From Rhodosporidiobolus odoratus (Eukaryota > Basidiomycota > Microbotryomycetes > Sporidiobolales > Sporidiobolaceae), in contig JAOANU010000026.1 of the NCBI GenBank assembly GCA_034387635.1, positions 186,001 to 250,000 of the forward strand: a stretch of 64,000 nucleotides of DNA, in the 5' to 3' direction. Below the pieces are notes generated by a model. That model saw nothing but the letters and a program-made list of their open reading frames with translations, was not told the DNA's origin and did no database searches. Numbering within the stretch: position 1 is the first letter of the stretch; every line of letters starts with the position of its first letter. Below, in pieces: positions 22,321 through 33,731 of this stretch. A program made the translations under genes and the position numbers.

Positions 22321-22411
22321 CTGGCGTGCAATCTAAACTCAGCGATAGCGTCTACAGTAAATAATGGAAGCAGAACGAACCTGGCGTGCAATCTAAGCTC
22401 AGCAATAGCGT
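22321..22411 (+). repeat. 31-bp sequence repeated at 60-bp spacing
   Basis: 22321-22351 and 22381-22411 match at 29 of 31 bases (block CTGGCGTGCAATCTAA, then CTCAGCRATAGCGT). The 29 bp between them are unique. They are exactly 60 bp apart start to start. Confidence 0.8.
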
Positions 22412-23656
22412 GAGAAAGAGAGCAAGCCAGGTTGCCGCCGGTTTCGCCCTAGTCCTCCGACCTCATCACTCAACTTCTCTTCCCATCACTTCTCCTACTC
22501 ACCTATCCAGATTCCCCGAGCTATAACCCTAAGGTCAACGCAACTGCACTGTCTAGGCGTGGTAAGGGAGTGATTCCTTACAACTGAGTGTTGGGAATGG
22601 GGAGAAGCTGAGCAACAAGCCACTTGTGTCTGTCACCACTGGGTGTGGTTACAGGCCTATGCAGGTGCGCCAGCAGGCAGTTACTTACCCTTGCACATGA
22701 TGTGCTTGGAGGGTGCAGCTTGAATTGGTCCAGAAGGCCAATGACACTAGATTCCCTCTATAAGAAACACATCGGGAGATGGGGTTCTTGCTTCTTATAA
22801 AGGAGCATTTCTTACAGAGGTTGACCTTAACATGTTGTGGCCACTCTTCTGATTCCTGGAGAACTCTTTTCACCTCGGACATAGCTACTTTGTGAAGCGA
22901 GCAAACAGAGTTGCAAGTTGAGAAGGCCAAATTTCACTATGTCCAGCCAGCTGCCAAGGTGCGATGGTGAGAAGGATGGAAACTTGGTCTCTATCAAAGA
23001 CAGACAAGGTACCAAGCTCGCAAGCCTTTAAGCATGTGTAGAAAGAGATGACTTGATAGGGAAAAGGGGGGGAAGTATTTTTGTCTAGGCAGCCATCCAC
23101 TCCTCCATCTGGTTGACCCTTCACAAGTCAAGCCCAGGAGGTTGCTCTCTCCTGGACTTACACAAATATTCTAGGCTCCTGAGCAACAACAGAGGCTACA
23201 AACAGCCCACAGGCACTTGACAGCTGTGCTACCGGGTTGTAAATGCTGCTCGGCATGGAAGAGCATGTGTATATTGTTGGCCACTATTTGGAAATATGAG
23301 TTTCAAGCGCGCTTTCTCCTTATAGCGGTGCTTCTTGCCTTGCACCGTAGAACGGAGGTGGGAAACAGCAAAGTTGCTTCTTGTAGAGCAACATTTTTCA
23401 CAGAGAGCCTTCTTATAGAGGGTCTCTACTGTAGAAGAAGAAGAGCGGTGCGGCGTCGGTCTCTCGTTGTAACCGATGATGTCACACGGCAAAGTAGCGT
23501 AGCGGCAACATGATGAACTGTTCCCCAGCCTTTCTCACTAAGGTTGTATGCTGCGTCTCGTGCTTGTCTTTCTCTATGCGTCAAGCGGAGCTCGCACTGG
23601 AAACAACAACATACAGCTGCATACATACACAAGACACCCACCCCTCCTCGCCCTTT

Positions 23657-25729
23657 CTAGACTATTCTGCCCATCCCACCGCCACCTTTGGTACGTTCCT
23701 CCTCTTCCTGCTGCTCCGCTTCATCCATTACATCCACCTCAATCTCAACCGTGACCCCCTCGCTCCGCTGTCTCGTAAAGTCCTTCCCGACTGTCGGACA
23801 TGTCGAGGGCGAAAGGGAGACCTGACCTGCACTACTATCCAACGTCCTATGTCCCGCCTCCAGATCCAACTCAAGTGAACGCTCAGCAGAGCTAGTCAAC
23901 GAAACGGGGAAGATGCCATTCTCGGGTCTGAACCGGCTGAAGAGGTGATGACTTTGATGTCCGACTCCCGTCGCAGAACGTTTGCCTTTTTTCCTGTCGG
24001 AATCGTCTTTTTCTTTTTCGGCCAAGGCGGGGCTGAGGGCATCGAGAGGGGAATTGCTGAAGTTTGCTAGACTGTTGGGAGCTTTGCGGAGGCCGGAAGT
24101 GGAGAGTCGGATGGTGGCGCGGTGGAGGAGAGCTGTCGAAGAAGGTAATGCGAAGGGTGAGTTTGGAAGGACAAGATCTAAGGGAGGGCTGAACGCACAG
24201 TAGAGGATACAGTCGAGCGAAGCGAACTGGTAGATCCTAGCGCAGGCGTTGGTTACCTGTGTGAGATCAAGCGGAGACAGTCAGCTCGAGCAGGCGGGAG
24301 GCGACTCAGCGAAGAAGTGAGAGAGGGGAAAACGAACAAGTACACCGTTGTTTTCGCCCGTTGCGTACGTGTACGTTATGCTGATGACGCCGATGGTGAT
24401 GATGAGAACTGCATGTATCCGGATCAGGGTGAGACACAGAAGCAGAAACTGTCGGCGAAGAAAAGGGTTGAAGCATACCTGCGATGCTGCAAAACATATT
24501 CGTTGTCAGCTACGTGCCCCTGGCGAGTCGACAGATGAGGGGAGTCCTTACAAGGATGTCCGTAGTGCGACTTGAGCAAATTGAGAAACCAGAGTAGACT
24601 TGAGGAGGCTTTCCCGCCGTTTCCAGACGAGCTCGTAACCGAGGATGGTTGCGCAGAGCAACGCGTTGACAAGGGTAACCTGCATAGCAGCGTAAAGTGA
24701 GTAACCAAGCGTAGGAAGGCCAGCGAGGAAGACGTACCCAGAGGCTCTGCAGGTCAAACGCATTAAAGGGAAAGGGGAGAGAGGATCAGCTGGGTTGTTG
24801 TGTCGGCAACGAGCTGCAAGCGGGCTCACCGTCATCGTGCTGATGATAATCTGCGAAGAAAAGTCTGGTAAGCCTGCAGCTAAACTGCTAGATAGCAGGA
24901 ATGGGTACACGCCCTTTCAACCGAGATCTCTTGTCCGACGTATTGTTCGGTGCCGAGGACGCTCGTGGCCAGAAACCCGCCAATACTAGCGAGCCACGAA
25001 AGGCAAGCTAGCCCTCGTAGTAATCGCGACGCCGTTATCTATGAGCAAAGACAGCGTCAGTAAGGTGTGAGAACGACCTGGCGGGGAGAAACAGTACCCT
25101 GCAAGCCCTCCATGTCCAAAACGCTTCGAGCAGAGCGTTCACCTGGATTTATGGGAGGAAATCAGATTGTTTGCTGCAGTAATGCTGAGGAAGATGTAGG
25201 CTTACAAAATTTAGAATCCAGTACTCCGCGACGTGGTAGCGTCCAAATAGAGGAGGGTAGAGTCCTCCCAGCCTGATCGCTACGGTTGCGTCGTCCCATG
25301 TGGTCTGTAGAGATAACAATCAGCTGATGGTAGATCGGAATAGCGCGGGGGGTTGGGGGGGCGGGGGACGCACCGCTATAATCATAAGAAAGAAACCGGC
25401 CGCTACCATTTGTACAGCGACCATATAGCAACGCAGACCGCGGCTGTCCTTCGATATGCCCAACTCAGGCTGTCCATGCCAAAAGAGAGACAGGTAACGG
25501 CCAAGGAGGAGGAGGGAAACGCCCTGCAAAGCGAAATGGGTCGGGTGATCAACCTTCCGGGACAAGACCGCCGCGAGACGCAGTAGAACGTGGGGCTTAC
25601 GTAGAGAGCTGCCGAGGCGACCACGCTCACGATCTCGCTCTGAACTTGTGAAATGTGAGCGGCGACAAAGGCGGCTGCAACCGACGGGGGCAAGCCTCCC
25701 TCTCCAGGAGGTGGTCCGGCCCTGTCCAT
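23657..25729 (-). CDS. DUF6534-like multi-pass membrane protein, copy B
   Basis: Tandem paralogue of copy A with the same exon order. ATG at 25729 opens MDRAGPPPGEGGLPPSVAAA, then ISQVQSEIVSVVASAALY. Spliced segments then give GVSLLLLGRYLSLFWHGQPE, CYMVAVQMVAAGFFLMIIA, TTWDDATVAIRLGGLYPPLF, ITASRLLRGLACLSWLASIG, IISTMT, VTLVNALLCATILGYELVWK, RRESLLKSTLVSQFAQVALR, and HRATIRLSTSGLRKAPNSLA in the tail. The cytosolic tail has drifted most and ends EEEERTKGGGGMGRIV with a different stop from copy A. High conservation of the membrane core with a diverged tail suggests both copies are, or were until recently, under selection. Function and ligand are unknown; nothing marks it as a receptor or transporter. 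Exact junctions were assigned by analogy with copy A. Confidence 0.75.
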
Positions 25730-27342
25730 GGGGTACGTAGCTTGCTTCGGGGGCGCTGGCGAAGAAGCAGGTGGTGATGCGTCGAGTATGCGGTAGGGAC
25801 GCAGGCAGGAGAGAACAAACGGCGAGGTTAAGGAAGCACGGCTACCTCTCCCGCGCGCTGAGGGATTCCGTCCAACAAGTTGTCATCCGCCGCAACCCGA
25901 CAAGACGCCGTTCCGGCCAAGTCCTGACGCAATTTCGACTGTTCGAAAAACTTCTGGAGCTGGCGAGAATGATCGAAGGGAACGCGGTCGATTCCGAAGG
26001 AGGAAGGGCGGCTGGAAAGGCCTCGGAGCAGACTCGGGTGTTCCGTGGGCAGGCACGCCCGTCGACCTCGCACTTCTTTGTCGGCGGTGGACAATGGTCT
26101 TTGCGTGTCTCCGCAGGAAGGTCTGCGAGGCCAGCATGCGCCGAACGGAGGCAAGTACTCGGGGTTCTTCCAGTCTCCAATCTTCCCCCGCCACGCTTCG
26201 ACGGCTCAGTCTCGCCCGCCTCGAGCCTTGGAGGCCACGCTGCCTCTTGCCTTACATATACTGCGTCGCTGGCGGAAGGCCGTGTCCCTCCTACTGCCAG
26301 TGCCTGCGAGGAGGATCACAGAGGCGCGAAGTCCTGTACCCATTTGAGAAGGTCAAGATAGACAACAAGCTCAAATTGAACTCCTCCTTCCGTGAGTCAC
26401 GCTGCATAGTCACACAGAGCGGTAGCACAACAAAAGCTCTGCCCATTGGGCTGAGCCGAACGAAGCAGTGCCGGAAGCTTGGGAATAAAGTGGCGGAGAA
26501 ACTAGACAGCTACATCCGTCAACGTTGTCACGCCTGGGTCCGCGTTAAGGCTGGTACATCAGCACGAGCCGGTATCAACGACTTCTACAGCCCGGAACTC
26601 CCATGGGACAGCTCAAGACTTTTCAGCACGGCAATACCTGCTTGATCTAATATGGCGAGAAAACCACACTGTCAGTCGCTTCTCGCGCCCCGCTACCGTC
26701 CGTCATTTCCCGGGCTCTGCGGTTGAGATATATGTTTTATCCGGGTGGTCAAGTGAAGGTTTGTTCTTAGCTCGCACAAAAGCTCGGACACGGCAAGAAA
26801 AGTAGAATTACCGCTGTTGACAAGTCAAGCCAGTGAGCAGCGAGCTGCCCAAGGTCTACGGCGCATGCTATGCCCGACTCACCATATATATGGCTGTAGT
26901 CTGGGTATTTCTGTCGGTCATAGCAGCATGGTCGGTAAGCTTTGCTTGTTCTTTTCTTTCTTTTGCAGCAACCTGTTCACCTTGTGTGCTGCCGAGACTC
27001 TTTCCTTTCCTACCCAGCTCAGATATTCGTGCTTCAGAGGAGCCTGGTAGATACTTCTAGGGTAAGCTGTGACTGGGTGGGACAGAAAGCACACTGAGAA
27101 GAGGGATACAAGAGCAGAGGTAATGATACCAGTTCAGGGGCGGCTCTAAGGGCGGGTTGGCGCGGCGGGTCCTCATCCACTTGCTTGCTGCCCGGTCGCC
27201 TACAATCAAGGTTTCGTCGTCGCATCTCGTGAGTAATGACGAATTCACAAGGTCTACGCGAATCCTCCAGGCCGCTCCGCTGACGCCCTTCACTCGCATC
27301 ACAGCTCTCGACACTCTCATCCTCCTCACCGCTTTAGATACC
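25730..27342. other. Intergenic region between DUF6534 copy B and Pho88/Snd3
   Basis: The first 400 bp resemble in patches the 5' flank of copy A (GGCCTCGGAGCAG, GTGGGCAGGCA). ACCATATATATGG at 26881-26893 is an AT-rich palindrome. Open frames here are unlike protein and carry no recognisable motif. The last few hundred bases should hold the Pho88/Snd3 promoter and leader. Confidence 0.45.
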
Positions 27343-28778
27343 ATGGTCAACCCCGCTATTACTGGCTTGATGTTCTCCCTGGGAGCCATGCAGGTAAGCT
27401 AACACTTTCGCTATTCGAAGAGGACCCCCGCAGCCGATGCGGAGGTGTTGTCCGCAACTGTGCAGATTGTCATCGCGGCTTGCTGTCCTGGTCGCTGAGC
27501 AGGCTTACGTGCGGCGAGAAGTTTCACATGGCGTGCCAGTAGCCCCCTGCACGAGTCTATGGTCCACTACACCGCTGTGGTTAACTGACGAAACCCCTGC
27601 TTGTTTCCATGTATCGCCTTCTTTCGATTGTCCTCCACGCGTCGCCACCCGCATCGCTTATTATATCCCACTACACCCATCTATCCGGCCCTCTGCTGCT
27701 CCGCCGCCTGCCGTCCGACCTATTCGGCGCCGATCAACTTCCACTCGGTGAACTGCGCTCCTTGCTCGGGTCTCGCTACTTTCCGATCACTCCGCCTTCC
27801 ACCTCTAGGTTGCCCGCAAAATCGACTTCACGGACCCGGACGTGCTCTTCTACGTCCGCTGCCTGTATGTCGGGACTCAGGTGCTCAGTCTGTCTGTGTA
27901 CTACTTTGTTTCGATGAAGGTGCGTGCCGCTAGTTTTCTTTTCTTTCGTTGCCAGGAGCTGGTTTACTCACTCCGTGCTCGGCCACAGGTCAAGCAAAAA
28001 AACGACCTCAAGGTGTTGAAGTACTCTGAGCCTGCCAAGCCGATGGTCCGTTTCTTTTTCTCTTACTTACCGATCCGTCCGCGGCATCCCCCTGCAACTC
28101 CTTCTTCTTGCCTACTGCCTATTTTGTCCTAAACCTGGATACATACTGACGCGCACGCTTCCATGTAGTCTGGCGAAGGTCCTACTCAGGTCACCACCAC
28201 GAACAAGGATTACGACCTTGCGCAAGTCTCGCAGGCTGTTCGAGGCGTCTTGATGGGCTGTGGATTTGTAAGTCCGCTCAGCTCCTCATCTGCTCTTCCC
28301 GTCACTTCTGACTGCTGTCGCCGGGACAAAGCTAGAAGAATTCGAGCTCGAGCTGACCATATTCTGCCCTCCTCTCTCTGCTCGCAGATGGTCTTCATGC
28401 ACCTGTACATGAAGTACACGCAGCCTCTCTTCATTCAGGGTATCATGCCTCTTAAGGCCATCTACGACTCGAAGGTGCTTTCCCAACTGTTTCCTGCACT
28501 TCTTCTACATCCTTCCTTTCTTCCACCGTCTCGTTGGGGTATACACCCGCTGCTGCAACCTCTCCCTCGCGTTCACCTGTCGTCACACCGATGCTTACCT
28601 CCATTCCGTCCCCGAGCAGATTGTCAAGATCCACCTACTCAACAAGCCCGCAACTGGCGACCTCAAGCGACCGTTCGCTGCCGCACCCTCCATGTTCAAC
28701 CCGGCAGGCGCTGCCAGCAACGCCACCGAGGAGCCGGTTGTCGAGGCAAAGGCGGTCGAGGGCAAGAAGACCAAGTAA
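27343..28778 (+). CDS. PHO88: Pho88/Snd3 family ER membrane protein
   Basis: ER membrane protein first linked to inorganic phosphate transport and later identified as Snd3 of the SRP-independent targeting route. Spliced protein: MVNPAITGLMFSLGAMQ, VARKIDFTDPDVLFYVRCLY, VGTQVLSLSVYYFVSMK, VKQKNDLKVLKYSEPAKPM, SGEGPTQVTTTNKDYDLAQV, SQAVRGVLMGCGFMVFMHLY, MKYTQPLFIQGIMPLKAIYD, then IVKIHLLNKPATGDLKRPF. The blocks LKYxEPAKP, TxxDYDLxQ, RGVLMGxGxMxFMHLYMKYT-xPL and KPATGDLKRPF are diagnostic of the family. Length (about 190 residues) is normal, and the tail ends in VEGKKTK before TAA. The first intron (about 415 nt, from 27394) is unusually long for this window; later ones are 90-150 nt. The ATG gives the conserved NPAxTxLxxxLGAMQ start. 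Confidence 0.95.
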
Positions 28779-29129
28779 GGAGGGAAAAGAAGGCAGGAAA
28801 GGACGGGAAAGGTCGGCGTAGTGCTAAATTCGGTATAACAGAATTCGACATGATCGGCCGGTTGTTGATGGGACTCGTGGCGAAATGCCTGCAGTGGCAG
28901 ACGAACCACGAAGGTCTTTTCGTCTCGTCTTTGCTCGTCTTGTCTTTTCTTTCTCCTTGCGCCCATGCTTATTGCTCGCATCTTAGGCTGCGCGCTCCGC
29001 CCCCGCTAACTCCTCGTCTTGATTGCTGTCCGTGCCGCATACAGCGCTGGAAACTTCGCGCACGTTCCCGTTGTCGCCGCTTTGCCCGCTGTCGACTTCT
29101 TCGTCTTGTCGTTGACCAGTCTCGCTACG
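28779..29129. other. Intergenic region before the FHA gene
   Basis: 3' flank of Pho88/Snd3 and 5' flank of the FHA gene. A reading frame continues upstream of the chosen ATG across a CATACAG acceptor-like site near 29044, so an upstream leader exon is possible. Confidence 0.4.
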
Positions 29130-31841
29130 ATGCTTGCTAGACTGTACAAGCGGTCGCCAAGCGGAGGTACGACTCAGCAGCTCGGTCCCAGCCCACCAGC
29201 GCCTCGACACGCGGGCGGTGCAGCCCAAGTTGCTGGCTATCTCGCACCGCAGCAGGAAACGGCAATGGCTTCGACTAGCGACATCAAGGGCAAGGGGCGC
29301 GCTGTGGATTTGCACGGCGAGGAGCCTGAGAATACACCTGGCGCCGTTGCGTTGGCTCAGGTCTCGTCGCCAGGGCCTGTCCGTGGAGACGGTGTTGAGA
29401 ATGGGACTGGCAGTCCCGAAGCGGGTAGCGGTCCCGGTGGTACGCGTAGCCCGCTCGAAGGTCCTGTTAAGTGCCGCGCTGATGATTTTGCTCCGGTAGC
29501 CGCGGTGACCGGTTCTATTGTTCCTCCCGGTTTTCCTCCCTCCGATCCTTCCTTGCCCATCTACTTCGGTCACCTCGTCCCCCTTTCCGCATCCTTGCCG
29601 ACCTTCCCTCTGTATGCGTCTTCGCGGACAACGGGGCCGCACCAATTTCACATAGTGGGCTCGACACCGGGCAAGAAAACGAAGCTGGTAATACGGCGCA
29701 GTGGCATTGAAGAACGACATGCGTTGCTCCACCTCTACCGTACGCAAGATGGTCCGCTGAGGATGTGGATCGCGGTCAAAGACAAGTCGAAGTCGGGAGT
29801 TTGGGTGAATGGAAAACCGGTTCGTCCCTCCACTCACACAGCGTGTTCTGCCCCTCGCACATAGTTCACTGATTCGTCAAATTTGCGTCTAGATCGCGAT
29901 GCAGAAAGGCAAGCTCAAAAACAACGACCGGGTCTCGTTCGGAGCCAAAGAAGGAGTGGCAGATTACGTCCTGCAAATCTCGGCATCCTATCTCGAGCAC
30001 CTAGCGCTAGAAGGCGAGACGACCGATATGGTACAGCTGATGGCATCGCAGGATTTGATAGCGCCGGCGGTGGGCCCAGCGCCCCGGACTCTGGGTCAAG
30101 GTAGCCCGAAGGGAAAAGAGCAGGCGCATGTAGCAGAGACCGGCCAAGCGCTGGCAGGGACTGAAGGAGAGGAGGAGGTCGATCAACTCGACGACGAGTA
30201 TCTCGAACAAGGGGAGCTACACGGTCCCCTCAAACCCGCAGCAATACCCGGCTCTTCGACGTCCCGCTCCCCTGCCTCGGGCGCAGTACCCTCTTTGAAC
30301 CCTTCACTTCTCGCCGCCTCCAATCCCTATACCGCGTCGGCCTCATCCACCAACCCGCATCCACCAGATTCGTCCTCTCGCGCTCCCTCTCCGCCGCCAA
30401 GCTCGGCTTCCTCGGCAGCCCTACCCCGCTCTGCGTCCGACGCCCCGGCTATCGCGACGCATGCCATGCCACAGCGGGAGACACCATCAGAAGCGTACGA
30501 CCGGTACGCCGAAGCGTGTCTCAATGCAAGTGTACTGAGCGAGGCACCGGTCAAGGTGGAGGACAAGCAGGAAGTAGAGGATTTGACCCGTGAGCTCTTC
30601 TCTTCTCTCCGGTCCTGTTATCCTGCTGACCAGGCGAATGTTGGCGTATGTAGCCATCGTTATGCCACGCAACACCGCCGAACAGAACGACAAAATCATC
30701 AGCCAACTTCTCGACGAGCACTTCACCGTCGAGGCAATTGCTCAGTTCCTCCATGAGACGACCGGTTACATCCATGACCGCGTGGCTCGAGGACAGCTCG
30801 ATAAGCGTCAGGCTACGACAGAAACCTCCACAGCGGTCGCTCGTGCCCCTCTAACAGCAGCGCCGGTAAAGACCTGGACATACGCCGAGGAAGTCAAGCT
30901 CAGGGAGGGGAGGATCGCCGGGGTCAGCATCGCGCAGCTGGCAGTAGAGTTGGGCAGGAGTGAGCCGTCAGTCAGCGGCAAGTGGCACGCATTCAAGAAC
31001 AAATGGGTTGATCAGGGTGCGTCAGCTCGATTCTGGTCACCCCTTTTTGTCAGCTAATTGAAATGCCGTGTTCCTTGCAGGATATTTACCGAGACAATTT
31101 GCGTCTGCATCTGCACGTCGAGCTTCAGGCCATCACACACCCGGCGCCAATGGTAGTCCTCTCTCGCACGCCCCCTCTATTTTGCCCTCGCAAGCAGCCT
31201 TTCTTCCCAACTCTCCAGCTCCGTCTCCCGTCGCGTCTCGCTCTAGTACCCCTCACCTCGCTTCATCTCGATCCGCCCTCGCTATTGGCCATCAACCACC
31301 TCCTTCTGGCCCTCCCCACTACCAGTCTACTCCCATACTACCAGGTGATCCAAGTGTGCATCAGACGGGCTCAAGGCCGCACTCTTGGACCGTACCGCGT
31401 CATTCGCCGCCTGTCTACCCACCCACTTCCGCCGCTCTCCTCCCACCGAACATTGTTGCCTCCCTAGCCCAAGCGACTCCGACCCTGACTCCCAATTCTA
31501 CTCCACCTCCTGCACCTTCGACGCCCGGTATGCCTCGTACCACATCTTCCTCACTTGTCCACGCCGGACAGAACCGATCGGATACACCCTCGACGGCGCA
31601 GGATCGGCGGGATCCGCCCGAAACCACTCTTCCAGCAGCGAAACGACCTCGACTTGCTGAACCTTCGCCTCAAGCAAGCAGTGCCGCTTCTGGTGTAAAG
31701 AGGGATCCTTGCTCTAGCTGCGGAGCGGCGTCTGCTCGACCGCCTGAGGCGCAGGAGTTCAGGGAAGATACGGCCGAGAGATCACGTCGATTGGAGAAGG
31801 CAAGGGAGGGGATGAGGGAGTTTTTGCGGTTGATGGCATAA
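29130..31841 (+). CDS. FHA-domain protein with two HTH (Myb/SANT-like) units
   Basis: Probable nuclear phospho-Thr reader fused to putative DNA-binding units; function unknown. Order: basic start MLARLYKRSPSGG; linker; FHA domain at about 150-260 (YFGHLVPLSASLP, LVIRRSGIEERHALLHLY, KDKSKSGVWVNGKP joined to IAMQKGKLKNNDRVSFGA); acidic EGEEEVDQLDDEYLEQGE; Pro/Ser linker; HTH1 (NTAEQNDKIISQLLDEHFTV, then IAQFLHETTGYIHDRVARGQ); HTH2 (TYAEEVKLREGRIAGVSIAQ, then LAVELGRSEPSVSGKWHAFK-NKWVDQ); long Pro/Ser region; a small CSSCGAA cysteine pair; C-terminal coiled coil (SRRLEKAREGMREFLRLM). In the FHA part His of ERHALLHLY and Asn-Gly of WVNG match the usual conserved positions. The intron after HTH2 falls in phase 1 (CAG-G), exactly as in the 3449-4803 gene. 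The start is the first ATG of the continuous frame. Confidence 0.75.
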
Positions 31842-32302
31842 GGAGCTGGAGGAGGGTATGCAATTTTCGCTTTGCCGCCTACTTGCGTGTGGAAACAAGA
31901 GGGAGGAAGGAAAGTTGACCTGAGAAGGTTGAAGACTGAATTCTCAACTAATCGACCTTGTAGGCAACACCGCTATAGCTTGCACACACTGTGTATCCAG
32001 GAGCGCTCAGTCACTACCGCTTCGCAAGTCCACCAAGACCTTCTTGTCAAGTCTTACTTTTCTTCGAGCGCGTGTCTCATCGCGGCCGCCCCACCTCCCC
32101 ACCATCTCTCGCGTTAGCCAATTCATTCGGGCGCAGGTCGGAACACAACAGAATACAGCACGGTACTGCTCCGTCTACAACGCACCCTCGCCTTCGTCCA
32201 AGCCGCTATCGGCTACCCCTTCTCCAGTTTTACCAGCTTCTCATTGCTTCAACAGGAGGTGCGAAAGATGTGGCGACCGAGCGCGGTCATCCTGGCGAGT
32301 GG
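31842..32302. other. Intergenic region, possible missed 5' exons
   Basis: A helical-looking frame (STVLLRLQRTLAFVQAAIGY, then SFSLLQQE) near 32160-32260 could splice via GTGCGA into the next gene at 32365, but no ATG in frame was found. It is either a leader or an exon of a longer model. Confidence 0.35.
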
Positions 32303-33731
32303 ATGACCGTCACAACTCGGGTGAGCTGGCCTTTCTCAATGTTTCCTCCACTTATCTAACCTAGCGGAGATACCTCTCTCACTTGCTCTCGGACGCTGAC
32401 ATTGCGGAAGCCATAGGTATGCATGAAGTCTCGGCATATGGCCCGCCGATCCACCACCCTCCGCAGGAGAAGGGGAACTATACTCGCCCTTCAAGTCAGT
32501 CCGTTTCACCCTCTTTTTAAGATCGATGTTGACGCCTGTATCCCTGCAGCCTCGTTGTAGCCGCCTCCGCAAGAAGCTAAGTTTCTCCCTGCTCAGGCGC
32601 CCAATGCAAGCGACGCCTCTATCGAGCTCCCGACTGCCCAGTGCAGGGCGTCGCCCTCCAAAGCAGACCTTTGCTGGCTTGCCATGGAGGATCAGAGTCT
32701 TCTCGAGCACCGAGCAGCTGGAAGATATTACGGAGATATCGCTAAGTCACTGTCGAAGAGCGCTGAGGAATGTGCACGCAGGCGGAATAAGCTGAGAAGC
32801 GAGATGAGGTGCAAAGAGATTGGTGAGTTTCTTCTCCTCCCTTTGATTACGCATCAAGCCTTCGCCTTGGACCGACACCCTGATCGTCGCTGACTTGAGT
32901 ATCCCTATAGACCTTTCCCCAGACGACTCCGCTGTTCCTGTTGGCAACTTTGCCCTCAAGCCAACCCTTCCGGAAAAAGCAAAGCCTTTCTGAGCCAGTC
33001 CTGGATTACATTGGCAGAGACGCCAAGATACTCCGTCTGTTAAGGAACGGACTGAGGCCAGCTGAAGTAGGGGAAAAGATTGGTGCGTCCCAGCTAGCAG
33101 TCGCTCGATGTACCCGTCGACTCAGGCAAATCGGTTCGCTCTCTTCTCCGCCCTGGTATTCTTGCCGCCGGTCAGGCACGTCGGCTAATGGCTTTCAATG
33201 CTACAGGTGTCGATGTGCTGAACGAGCCTCCATCCATTGCCGCTTACTTGGACAGCTTGTCAGCAACTGCTTCCCTCGACATGACATCTTCCCCCTCCTT
33301 CGCACCTCTACCCTCGCTTGACAAGTTCCTTGGCGGTGATCAGAAAAGCACTTTCTCCTCGTCTTCTGAGCTTGCAACGCCCCAGGCAGTTTCCGCCGAC
33401 GCAAATAGACTCCTTCCCTCACACAACCCACGTCGCAGCAAAAATCCCGGCTCAGCATCACCCCGACTCCGGCAAATCTCCAAGCAGCGTGGGTAATCCT
33501 GAACAAAGCTTTCAGGCCGACGCAACGTCTACCGCCCTTCCGTGCCTATCAGAACCGCCGCATAATTCTTCCTCTTCCTTTACTTTTCCCTTTCCTTTCC
33601 GCTCAGTCACAGCCGCCTCATCGAGCGCGAGGAGCCTTCTCAATCTTCGCGAAGCCCAGACTCTCAGCAATAGCACGTCTCAAGCCGAGCAAAGCGGAGA
33701 TCTCCCGGACGCGAGGAAGCGAGGACGATAG
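32303..33731 (+). CDS. HTH (Myb/SANT-like) protein, exon model tentative
   Basis: Relative of its FHA neighbour without the FHA domain. MTVTTR (exon 32303-32320) joins RRYLSHLLSDADIAEAIGMH, EVSAYGPPIHHPPQEKGNYT. Then come HTH1 (LLEHRAAGRYYGDIAKSLSK, SAEECARRRNKLRSEMR) and HTH2 (GRDAKILRLLRNGLRPAEVG, EKIGASQLAVARCTRRLRQI), the second again followed by a phase-1 intron (ATC-G). The rest is Ser/Pro-rich (DVLNEPPSIAAYLDSLSATA) and ends GDLPDARKRGR. Two places need care. After CKEI the natural acceptor leads to a stop unless a later acceptor (GAGCCAG, about 32998) is used. Past 33390 a frame change needs a 120-nt intron. Each also lies beside an A5 run where one base fewer would restore the frame. 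An alternative stop is at 33496. Start and end are tentative. Confidence 0.45.

Larger units (their letters stand above)
20233..23656. other. Repeat-rich, gene-poor spacer between the DUF6534 pair
   Basis: About 3.4 kb, less GC-rich than its surroundings, with no convincing gene. It holds a long inverted repeat pair, a recurring GTCCCGCC...TAYAAAG motif, a TATATATAAG element at 20901-20910, a 60-bp-phased duplicated 31-mer and several CTTCTTATARAGG-like stretches (about 22790, 23370, 23410). GGGAAGGCCTCGGAGCAG-like sequence near 20463 recurs upstream of copy B near 26015, so the original duplication probably included 5' flank. The picture is of old duplicated and inserted DNA. Confidence 0.5.

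Noticed and set aside
26094..26645. 183-codon plus-strand frame between DUF6534 copy B and Pho88/Snd3
   Set aside because: Composition is Arg/Ser/Cys-rich and unlike folded protein, with no motif and no supporting introns; treated as chance.
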